Shown in pieces: positions 43,814-51,309 of a stretch of 64,000 nucleotides of DNA. Source of the stretch: Euryarchaeota archaeon UBA557 (GTDB lineage Archaea; Thermoplasmatota; Poseidoniia; Poseidoniales; Thalassarchaeaceae). The notes below the pieces were generated by a model that saw nothing but the letters and a program-made list of their open reading frames with translations, ran no database searches and was not told where the DNA came from. The translations under genes and the position numbers were made by a program. Each line of letters starts with the position of its first letter. The first letter of the stretch is position 1. Where the stretch lies: positions 62,001-126,000 of the forward strand of contig DARI01000002.1 of NCBI GenBank assembly GCA_002503285.1, written 5' to 3'.

Positions 43814-44294
43814 CCCCAATACTAGAATCAATTTCAGACTTAAGTTCGCTCAAAACTCCATCCATATTTGTAGATACAATAGATCCACTAATTAATTCTG
43901 AAAATTCTAAAGGGATTAAATTCTTGGCTTTATCTGGATCATATTCAACTCCCGCTTTAGTATCTTGAATTAACATGACCATGAATCTATGATAAAATTG
44001 GTTTGAACGCAGAAGAGCTAAGATACTTCTTGATATTAATAACTCAGCTTTTATTTGCCTCATTTCCATAGCAGTACCCAATACTCTAGGTATAGAAACT
44101 TTAATTTCTTCTGAAGCTTTATCTTTTAGCCTTGAATATTTTTTTTCCATTGATTGGATTTCCTCTGCCTTACCTTCCTTGGCCGTCATAAATCTAACAA
44201 GATGTTGTTGATGATCGTACTCAAGTTTATCGAGTTTTTTCTTCGGCATCTTAGCCAAGCGATCATAAATTGGTCGACTCATATTATCCCCCAT
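43806..44294 (-). CDS. Helical protein of unknown function (second of trio)
   Basis: 162 residues; the ATG at codon 5 (44282), just behind GGGGGAT, may be the true start. The basic, helical N-terminal half (RLAKMPKKKLDKLEYDHQQHLVRFMTAKEGK...) and the more neutral, acidic C-terminal half give the same charge polarity as its neighbour. No membrane span. The start abuts the stop of the first trio gene (TAAATG) and the stop overlaps the third gene, so the three are co-translated. No recognised family. Confidence 0.62.
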   Translation of the reverse strand: MGDNMSRPIYDRLAKMPKKKLDKLEYDHQQHLVRFMTAKEGKAEEIQSMEKKYSRLKDKASEEIKVSIPRVLGTAMEMRQIKAELLISRSILALLRSNQFYHRFMVMLIQDTKAGVEYDPDKAKNLIPLEFSELISGSIVSTNMDGVLSELKSEIDSSIGGE

Positions 44295-44831
44295 TTATTC
44301 TTCATTGTGCAATATATCTGAATTATCAATATCTGTTGCTCGGGGAAGATTATCTCTGATATCTTCAAGGTGATCTCCTGATGCCCAAATTGGACTTTGT
44401 ACTAATTGCCCAGGATTAATGACATTTTTATTTTGAATCATTTGTAGCATTTTTATTGTTTCATTCGTATTATCAATTGTTTGTTGAAATTTTAATTTCT
44501 CGGCACTAAGACGATCAATTATACCAGTGGACAATTCTATTTCTGCCGTTATTCTTTGTAATTCTTGACTATGTTTAGCATCTTCACTAGATTTTAATTC
44601 GTTTTGCTGACTTGTTAATCTAGCTTTTTTCAGTTCATTTTCACGGATCTGAGAATCATGTTCAGAAACCATATTTTCGGAATCGGATAATTTTTCCATA
44701 TTTCTATTAATTTCCATCTTAAGATTTTTACTCTTACGGTTAAAGGCATCCCTATATTCCTGTGGTATACCTTTTTCCCTAAGCCATCGGTCATCAATTA
44801 GATCAAATGTCTTCTTCCCGAACGGCCACAT
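44295..44831 (-). CDS. Long coiled-coil protein (first of trio)
   Basis: 178 residues. After a short conserved-looking N terminus (WPFGKKTFDLIDDRWLREKG) residues 28-135 form one nearly continuous heptad-rich coiled coil, followed by an acidic unstructured tail (ATDIDNSDILHNEE). No signal or membrane span. It leads the three-gene operon, transcribed away from tpiA by about 50 nt. Function unknown; a structural or membrane-associated polymer is the main idea, by analogy of shape only. Confidence 0.62.
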   Translation of the reverse strand: MWPFGKKTFDLIDDRWLREKGIPQEYRDAFNRKSKNLKMEINRNMEKLSDSENMVSEHDSQIRENELKKARLTSQQNELKSSEDAKHSQELQRITAEIELSTGIIDRLSAEKLKFQQTIDNTNETIKMLQMIQNKNVINPGQLVQSPIWASGDHLEDIRDNLPRATDIDNSDILHNEE

Positions 44832-44879
44832 AACTTACCGTGTTAATTATAAGATATATTAAAATATCTAATTGTTAAT

Positions 44880-45542
44880 CTAAATTTTTGAAAGTAACTC
44901 TTCTAATGCTTTCAAAGGATTACTTGATTTAGTAACTCCACTGGCCAATAGAACACCTGATGTCCCTAATTCAATCGCCATTGAAACATCAGAGCCATTT
45001 TTGATTCCTGCACCACACAATATTCCTACTTCATTAGAAATTTCTCTTACTGCCTTAGCTGTGCCTGTTACAATATTAGGATCAGCAGAAGTCACAGATA
45101 CTTCCCCTCCTATCAATTCTGGGGGTTCAACGGCTACAAATGTAGGCCCTAATGCTGTAAGAGATTGGGCTTCTTCAATATTTGCAGCACATGCACATAC
45201 AGTAAAATCTTCAGGAACTTGGTCCAATAACATTGCAATATGCTCAATAGATACTTTATGTTCTGCATGATTTATTAGAGTACCTTTTGCCCCTCTCTCT
45301 ACGGCAGTTTCTGGATGGAGCCAACCAGTATTTGATCCAAATTGGATTGGATCTAAATGTTGAGTCCATACTTCAAGATTAGGCGCTAGAGCCACAACTG
45401 AAGCTAGGTCAAATGCGGAAACTACTGCCACTAATCTAGTATTTGTATCAATACTAGCCATAATTAATGCTAATTTTTCTGCCGAAATTCCATGAGCGTT
45501 TTCATATGTCTTGAAGTTAACAACTACTAAGGGGACCGACAT
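44880..45542 (-). CDS. tpiA: Triosephosphate isomerase, archaeal type
   Basis: 220 residues, the short archaeal form (bacterial enzymes have about 250). The catalytic Lys is in VVNFKTYENA, the His in LINHAEHKV and the Glu in VAVEPPELIGG, and the phosphate-binding GAGIKNGSDV and GVLLASGV loops are intact. It interconverts dihydroxyacetone phosphate and glyceraldehyde 3-phosphate, and works with the aldolase and GlpX FBPase encoded 16 kb downstream. It is 48 nt downstream of the nucleotidyltransferase gene, same strand. Confidence 0.95.
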   Translation of the reverse strand: MSVPLVVVNFKTYENAHGISAEKLALIMASIDTNTRLVAVVSAFDLASVVALAPNLEVWTQHLDPIQFGSNTGWLHPETAVERGAKGTLINHAEHKVSIEHIAMLLDQVPEDFTVCACAANIEEAQSLTALGPTFVAVEPPELIGGEVSVTSADPNIVTGTAKAVREISNEVGILCGAGIKNGSDVSMAIELGTSGVLLASGVTKSSNPLKALEELLSKI

Positions 45543-45590
45543 ATGCGGACGAAGAGTACCTAGAATTTTAGAATATCGCCTAATAAATCA

Positions 45591-46550
45591 TTATCTTGTT
45601 GCTCGGTGCCCTATTACTTCCTCAGAAATAACAATCCCATCTTTTATTATTGCACCTTCGCCAATTAAACAACTGTCTAAAAAAGTGTTTTTTCCAATAA
45701 TAGCATTATTTAATACGACACAATCAGTTAGTGAGGCAGAGGGATCTATTGAAACATTGGCCCCTATTGAGCATCTTTTTACTGATTCCATCTTTTCAAC
45801 GTCATCTGCAAACCATGATTGATTTATTTTTTTACCGGAGTTAAATCTATCATTATCTATGCATGTTTGGACAGCTTCTATGTAGGATTGAGGCGTACCC
45901 GCATCTACAAAATAACCCGTAAATAACAATCCTGCCATTTGCCCAGATTCTGCTATTGTTGGGAAAACCACTCTTTCCATACTGTGTCTCTCTAATGAAA
46001 AATTATCTAAGATTTCTTTTTCAATAATCACACATCCGGCATTAATATAATTTGAAAATTCCGTACCTGGATCAGGTTTTTCTTGGAAACGTCTGATATA
46101 TCCATCATTATCCAAATCACATACTCCGAATCTACTGGGATCTTCAACTTCCCAAAGAGAGAGTGTTGCTTTTGCCTCTTTTTCATAATGGTGATTTAAA
46201 AGTGATTTAATATCAACACTAGATATTAGATCTCCGTTTAAAACTATTACTGGGCCATCTTTTGTTAAATTCTTACTCGCTAATCCCACGGCCCCTCCAG
46301 TTCCAAGTGGCTCGTTTTCAGTAGAAATTATTATTTCATAACTCGTATCCTTTTTTGAAAAAAATTCTTCTATTTGTTCTACTCCATAGCCAGCAGCAAT
46401 AATAACTTTTGAAATTAAATCTTCTGGAATTACTTCAATTACTCTTTCAAGAAGATTTTTATCTAAAATTGGAAGTAAGGGTTTTGCCCTATTTTCAGTC
46501 CATGGCCTCAATCTGGTTCCGAAACCCCCAACTAGTACTATTACTTCCAT
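45591..46550 (-). CDS. Sugar-1-phosphate nucleotidyltransferase (NTP transferase plus left-handed beta helix)
   Basis: About 319 residues from the ATG at 46550, which starts directly at the Rossmann-like first strand. The signature VLVGGFGTRLRPWTENRAKPLLPILDKN matches GlmU/RmlA/mannose-1-phosphate guanylyltransferase N termini, with the metal-binding Asp in VLNGDLIS and the product loop FQEKPDP. The last 60 residues (SIGANVSIDPSASLTDCVVLNNAIIG) are hexapeptide repeats of a left-handed beta helix. It makes an NDP-sugar for glycan synthesis; base and sugar cannot be fixed from sequence alone. Confidence 0.88.
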   Translation of the reverse strand: MEVIVLVGGFGTRLRPWTENRAKPLLPILDKNLLERVIEVIPEDLISKVIIAAGYGVEQIEEFFSKKDTSYEIIISTENEPLGTGGAVGLASKNLTKDGPVIVLNGDLISSVDIKSLLNHHYEKEAKATLSLWEVEDPSRFGVCDLDNDGYIRRFQEKPDPGTEFSNYINAGCVIIEKEILDNFSLERHSMERVVFPTIAESGQMAGLLFTGYFVDAGTPQSYIEAVQTCIDNDRFNSGKKINQSWFADDVEKMESVKRCSIGANVSIDPSASLTDCVVLNNAIIGKNTFLDSCLIGEGAIIKDGIVISEEVIGHRATR

Positions 46551-46651
46551 ATTTACTCGGACCAATGAGTATGGTTTGAGTTCTTCTATATTTTAATAAT
46601 TTAGAAGGTCTCTATCGCATCTTTCAAAGACAAGATGCATGTGGGCCTATC

Positions 46652-47860
46652 ATGAATATTCACGAATATCAAGCCAAGGCCATGTTTAATGATTCAGGAA
46701 TTAAAGTAGTAAAGGGAATACATTGTTTGTCAATAGAGACTGCATTAAAGGCATATGACAAGTTAGAATCTAAGGTTGTAGCCGTTAAAAGTCAAATACA
46801 TGCTGGAGGAAGAGGGAAGGGAAATTTATATGATCCAGAATCTGGAAATTTGATAATGGAAGGAGGTGTAAAAATAGCTTTCTCAAGAAAGGAGGTAGAG
46901 GAGTATTCTTCTGCAATAATAGGAAACAGATTGGTGACAAAACAAACAGGTAAAGAAGGTAAAATTGTCAATAATTTATATGTCGAGTCAGGTTGTGAAA
47001 TTGATCATGAGTATTATTTAGCACTTTTAGTTGACAGAGAAAATAAATCCATCTTAATAATGGCATCTACAGAAGGTGGAGTAGATATTGAAGAAGTAGC
47101 AGAAAAAAATCCTCAAGCAATTCATAAAATTTGGGCGGACCCTTTGGAAGGACTGTTAGAAAGGGATTCAATCTCCCTAGCAACTTCATTAGGACTTTCA
47201 GGTAAATCTCATGATGAGATGGTAATTATGCTAAATGCACTACATTCAATGTTTTTGGAAAAAGATTGTTCCATGATTGAAATAAATCCACTAGTAAGAA
47301 ATAAGTCTGGCGAGATGATAGCCCTAGATGGTAAAGTTAGTTTTGACGATAGTGCGGACTTTAGACATCCTTGGAGAAATCATTTACGTGACCTTTCAGA
47401 AGAAGAAGATGTTGAAATTAGGGCCCATGAACATGGATTATCCTATGTTAAACTTGATGGCAATATAGGATGCCTAGTTAATGGAGCAGGTCTAGCAATG
47501 GCATCTATGGATGTAATAAAGCTCTATGGAGGTGAGCCTGCAAATTTCCTAGATATTGGAGGAGGTGCGACGCGAGAATCAATAACTGCTGCGTTTGAAA
47601 TTATTTTAGAAGATAAAAATGTAGAAGGTATACTAGTAAATATTTTTGGAGGAATAATACAATGTGATATGGTAGCTAGAAGCGTCATAGAGGCATCCAA
47701 GGAAATAGGACTTGAGGTTCCACTTGTAGTTAGATTTTCGGGAACTAATCATATTGAAGGAAAAGCTGTACTGGACAGTAGTAATTTAAATGTTCACACA
47801 ACAAAAACACTTGCTGAAGGTGCTGAGAAAATTGTTTCTCTAACTAGGAGGGACAAATAA
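46652..47860 (+). CDS. sucC: Succinyl-CoA synthetase beta subunit
   Basis: 402 residues. It begins MNIHEYQAKAMF, the family's first helix, and has an ATP-grasp fold with KSQIHAGGRGKGN, EINPLVRNKSGEMIALDGK and the C-terminal FLDIGGGATRES and IFGGI loops facing the alpha subunit. It binds the nucleotide and succinate in the reversible succinyl-CoA to succinate step of the TCA cycle. Its TAA overlaps the sucD start by one base (TAATG). Nucleotide specificity (ADP or GDP) is not resolved. Confidence 0.95.
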   Translation: MNIHEYQAKAMFNDSGIKVVKGIHCLSIETALKAYDKLESKVVAVKSQIHAGGRGKGNLYDPESGNLIMEGGVKIAFSRKEVEEYSSAIIGNRLVTKQTGKEGKIVNNLYVESGCEIDHEYYLALLVDRENKSILIMASTEGGVDIEEVAEKNPQAIHKIWADPLEGLLERDSISLATSLGLSGKSHDEMVIMLNALHSMFLEKDCSMIEINPLVRNKSGEMIALDGKVSFDDSADFRHPWRNHLRDLSEEEDVEIRAHEHGLSYVKLDGNIGCLVNGAGLAMASMDVIKLYGGEPANFLDIGGGATRESITAAFEIILEDKNVEGILVNIFGGIIQCDMVARSVIEASKEIGLEVPLVVRFSGTNHIEGKAVLDSSNLNVHTTKTLAEGAEKIVSLTRRDK

Positions 47861-48780
47861 TGTCAATTTGGATAAATGAAGATAGTAAAATTCTCATCCA
47901 AGGTATTACAGGTAAACAAGGTACATTTCATGGTACTATGATGATAGAGTATAGGACAAATGTCGTCGGAGGAGTAACTCCCGGAAAAGGAGGGCAGAAA
48001 ATAATGCTCTCAAATAAGGAGGTTGAGGTCTATAATACAATGTCTGAGGCCATTGGTGCCACTAATGCCAATGTTAGTTTGATATACGTACCAGCTCGAT
48101 TTGCTGCTTCGGCAATAATTGAAGCTGCGAATGCATTTCAAGAAAATGGTGGAGGGCTGATAGTTTGTATCACTGAAGGGATTCCAATTTTAGATATGGT
48201 TAAGGCTGTGGCAAATATTGGAAAATGCCCTGATGTTCGATTGATAGGTCCAAATTGTCCAGGCATAATAACTCCAGGCGATGATGGAGGATGTAAAGTT
48301 GGGATAATGCCTGGATTTATACATTCAAAAGGAAGAATTGGGATTGTTTCTAAAAGCGGAACTTTGACCTATGAAGCAGTAGCACAAACAATGAGCGTGA
48401 ATGAGGGTCAATCAACGTGTGTTGGAATAGGAGGAGATCCAGTAAATGGTACAGGATTTATTGATTGCTTAGATGCTTTTGAGAAAGATCCGCAGACCGA
48501 AGCGATTGTAATGATCGGAGAGATAGGAGGATCTGCTGAAGAGGAGGCTGCTGAATGGGCTTCTAAAAATATGACAAAACCAATTGTTGGTTTTGTTGCA
48601 GGATCAACTGCCCCGGAAGGAAAAAGAATGGGGCATGCTGGCGCCATAATATCTGGAGGGAAGGGTACAGCACAAGAAAAATTTGCTGCTTTTGAAGCAG
48701 CGGGGATTTACGTTGCAAGAGATCCTTCTGAAATTGGTAATGTATTAGTGAAGGCGCTAAAAGATTGTGGACTTAGATAA
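47860..48780 (+). CDS. sucD: Succinyl-CoA synthetase alpha subunit
   Basis: 306 residues. The CoA-binding domain opens with ILIQGITGKQGTFH and GVTPGKGG; the nucleotide and ligase part contains SKSGTLTYE and GIGGDPVNGTGF. The active-site His, phosphorylated in catalysis, is in GHAGAIISGGKGTAQEK. It is the partner of the preceding sucC, overlapping by one base. Together with gltA at 18.7-19.8 kb this supports an operating TCA cycle. Confidence 0.96.
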   Translation: MSIWINEDSKILIQGITGKQGTFHGTMMIEYRTNVVGGVTPGKGGQKIMLSNKEVEVYNTMSEAIGATNANVSLIYVPARFAASAIIEAANAFQENGGGLIVCITEGIPILDMVKAVANIGKCPDVRLIGPNCPGIITPGDDGGCKVGIMPGFIHSKGRIGIVSKSGTLTYEAVAQTMSVNEGQSTCVGIGGDPVNGTGFIDCLDAFEKDPQTEAIVMIGEIGGSAEEEAAEWASKNMTKPIVGFVAGSTAPEGKRMGHAGAIISGGKGTAQEKFAAFEAAGIYVARDPSEIGNVLVKALKDCGLR

Positions 48781-48872
48781 ACAATTACTAATTTAGTGAT
48801 TGATCGCAGAATATTAGTGAGTACTTAGATGGGAGTTAGGTTCTGGATTACTATTGAAGGAGGAGCCCGAAG

Positions 48873-49886
48873 ATGAAAAAAACTGAAAAACATATGAAAA
48901 AAATGTTGATTGGTACTTCTAGGTCTTTTTATCTAACATTAAAAATTTTACCATCTAAAATTCGAAATCAGATAAGTTTAATGTATTTATTGGCTAGACT
49001 TTCAGATACCATTGCAGATTCAAAAACTGACGATAAAGAATATTTAGAATCATTATTAGAATCCTATAATAATAGAATCCAGCAAGGAAGCGGAGATTTA
49101 CCTAATTTTATTGAGCTTGCAAATAAACAAGATAATTTGTCCGAACGAGAATTACTATTAAACTCAAAAATCCCAATTGAAGCGTTAGAAAATTCAAAAA
49201 TATATAATGATGGAGATAGAATAAAAATTAGAGAATGCTTGAAAATTATAATATCTGGTCAAACTCTTGATTTAAAAAGATTCACTGGTGCTTCGGAAAA
49301 GTCAATGATAGGGCTAAGAAATGAGAAGGAATTAGATGAATATACATACATGGTAGCTGGATGTGTTGGAGAATTTTGGACGCATATGACACTTGGGCAT
49401 CAATTTAAACTAAATCAGGAAAAAGAAGATATTTTTTATACTAAGGCCGTAAGTTTTGGTAAGGCTTTACAATTAATAAATATATTAAGAGATTTACCTG
49501 AAGATTTGCGTATGGGTCGATGTTACATACCAATAGAAGAACTATCCAAACATAATTTGATTATAGAAGATTTATTGGTATCAGAGAACATAATTAAATT
49601 TAAACCAATTTTTGATTCATATATCGATAAAACGGATAATTATTTAGACGAGGCGATTGAGTATATTGAAATGATACCAAAATATCAATTTAGATTACGT
49701 TTATCATGTATGTTACCAATCATAATAGGTCAAAAAACTCTTAATTTATTAAGAAATGGAAATATTTTAGATAGTGAAAATAGGATTAAAGTTGATAGAT
49801 CGGAAATAAAAAAAATAATTAGAGGGGCGGCGGTAGCCTCTATTAGTAAAAAAAATAGCCTAAAATTGTTAAAAAAATATAAGTAA
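48873..49886 (+). CDS. Squalene/phytoene synthase family, squalene-synthase-like paralogue
   Basis: 337 residues. The two Asp-rich motifs for prenyl-diphosphate binding are DTIAD near 47-51 and DLPED near 205-209, with TSRSFYLTLKILP at the start and YTYMVAGCVGEFWTHM in the centre. The latter parallels the YCHYVAG.VG segment of eukaryotic-type squalene synthase more than phytoene synthase. The protein condenses two prenyl diphosphates head to head. SD sequence GGAGG lies 12 nt before the ATG. A second paralogue follows 64 nt later, so the two may make different C30/C40 products or act as a pair. Confidence 0.88.
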   Translation: MKKTEKHMKKMLIGTSRSFYLTLKILPSKIRNQISLMYLLARLSDTIADSKTDDKEYLESLLESYNNRIQQGSGDLPNFIELANKQDNLSERELLLNSKIPIEALENSKIYNDGDRIKIRECLKIIISGQTLDLKRFTGASEKSMIGLRNEKELDEYTYMVAGCVGEFWTHMTLGHQFKLNQEKEDIFYTKAVSFGKALQLINILRDLPEDLRMGRCYIPIEELSKHNLIIEDLLVSENIIKFKPIFDSYIDKTDNYLDEAIEYIEMIPKYQFRLRLSCMLPIIIGQKTLNLLRNGNILDSENRIKVDRSEIKKIIRGAAVASISKKNSLKLLKKYK

Positions 49887-49950
49887 TTAAAAAAATAATT
49901 AAGTTTTTAAAAAAAATTAAAAAACCAAATTAACATCCAATCAATTCATA

Positions 49951-51243
49951 GTGAACTTCAAGTCGACATCTATTCCGGTAGGGTTGAGAGTCATGGCAGA
50001 AAGGCAAGTTTCTGATTTCGAAATCGCTAACGGCGGTTTTAGAAAGCAAGCTGTACCATTGATTGATTCTGAGAATGAGCATAAGAGAATAGAGTTAGTG
50101 CGTGCTGCTGTTGACCTTACAAAAGAGGCCACTAGAGCAATTAGCATTACTGCCTTAGAAACCATTAGAGAAGGTGCAATTTTTATGGGAGTAATTGGTT
50201 CAAGAGGAGAATTATTAAATCCATTTAGATACATAGATGCACCAATTTGGAAAGAGTCGGAAGTACCCCCTCATATGATTAAAACTGCATATGAATATTG
50301 TGAAGAGTTGACCCGTAGAGAAGCTGGAAATTTTTACCACTCTTTCAAGTATTTACCTGATTTTGAAAGGAAAGCGATATGTGCATATTATGCATTTTGT
50401 AGAAGAGCAGACGATATTGCAGATGGAGATTTTGTCGATATTTTCCCAGGAGGTTCGTCGGACGACCCAGAATCGATAGAATATAGATCGGTAATTGAAA
50501 ATCTAAGTAAAGGAGGTGCAATATTAGATAGAAGTTCATATAATGATAAAATGTCTCAATTATTTTATTATAGAAAGAAACTATCAACAGCTTATGGTGA
50601 TGTTACATCTACAGATCCCATATTTATGGCAATAAAGGATACTGTGAATTCATTTGGAATACCTCGGCAATTACTTGATGATATGGTTAGTGGGATGGAG
50701 GATGATTTCCATATGAATAGATATCATAATTTTGAAGACCTCTATGCCTATTGTTATAGAGTTGCATCCACAGTAGGTTTAGTTTGTATAGAAATTTATG
50801 GCTATGACAATATAAAAGCAAGAGAATATGCTGAATCTTGGGGAATATTTATGCAATTGGTAAATATATTAAGAGACGTTGCAGAAGATGCAAAGAGGAA
50901 TAGAATATACTTGCCAATAGATGATTTAGCAAAATATGGAATCAGTGAAGATGATATTTTAAATAATGATAATTTAGTCAAACATCCAGGATGGAAGCCT
51001 TTTGTTGAAGACTATATTGAAAGAGCAAATTCATATAGAGATAAGGCATTTAAACTCCTTCCTTTACTAGATAAGTCTTCGAGATATTCCCCTGCCGCTA
51101 TGGCTGCATTCTATAGTTCAATATTAAAGAAAATAAAGAAAAGAGATGGGGACGTATTTTCAAGTAGGATTCAATTATCAAAGACAGAAAAAATTACTCT
51201 TGCAGGGTATGTATATATCAGATATAGATTTCTTGCTATCTAG
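49951..51243 (+). CDS. Squalene/phytoene synthase family, CrtB-like paralogue with N-terminal extension
   Basis: 430 residues (416 if the ATG at 49993 is used). The catalytic domain starts at about 120 with FYHSFKYLPDFERKAICAYYAFCRRADDIADG (first Asp motif), then MEDDFHMNRYHNFEDLYAYCYRVASTVG, and QLVNILRDVAEDAKRNRIYLP (second motif), as in phytoene synthase. The first 110 residues are an extension absent from standard CrtB, helical and moderately charged, with no signal peptide. The 64 nt between the paralogues are almost pure A/T. The preceding protein is only a distant relative, so this is not a recent duplication. Confidence 0.88.
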   Translation: MNFKSTSIPVGLRVMAERQVSDFEIANGGFRKQAVPLIDSENEHKRIELVRAAVDLTKEATRAISITALETIREGAIFMGVIGSRGELLNPFRYIDAPIWKESEVPPHMIKTAYEYCEELTRREAGNFYHSFKYLPDFERKAICAYYAFCRRADDIADGDFVDIFPGGSSDDPESIEYRSVIENLSKGGAILDRSSYNDKMSQLFYYRKKLSTAYGDVTSTDPIFMAIKDTVNSFGIPRQLLDDMVSGMEDDFHMNRYHNFEDLYAYCYRVASTVGLVCIEIYGYDNIKAREYAESWGIFMQLVNILRDVAEDAKRNRIYLPIDDLAKYGISEDDILNNDNLVKHPGWKPFVEDYIERANSYRDKAFKLLPLLDKSSRYSPAAMAAFYSSILKKIKKRDGDVFSSRIQLSKTEKITLAGYVYIRYRFLAI

Positions 51244-51309
51244 AGCATAAGTTATGAATGGGCTATTCTAAATATAAGAAGTAATAATAGAATTTTAAGA
51301 GGTGAGGAC

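Noticed and set aside
49887..49950. A/T-rich stretch between the two prenyl synthase genes as a terminator or origin
   Set aside because: It is only 64 nt, lacks a stem-loop or repeated unit, and similar A/T runs are common in this genome; an archaeal T-rich terminator cannot be separated from background.
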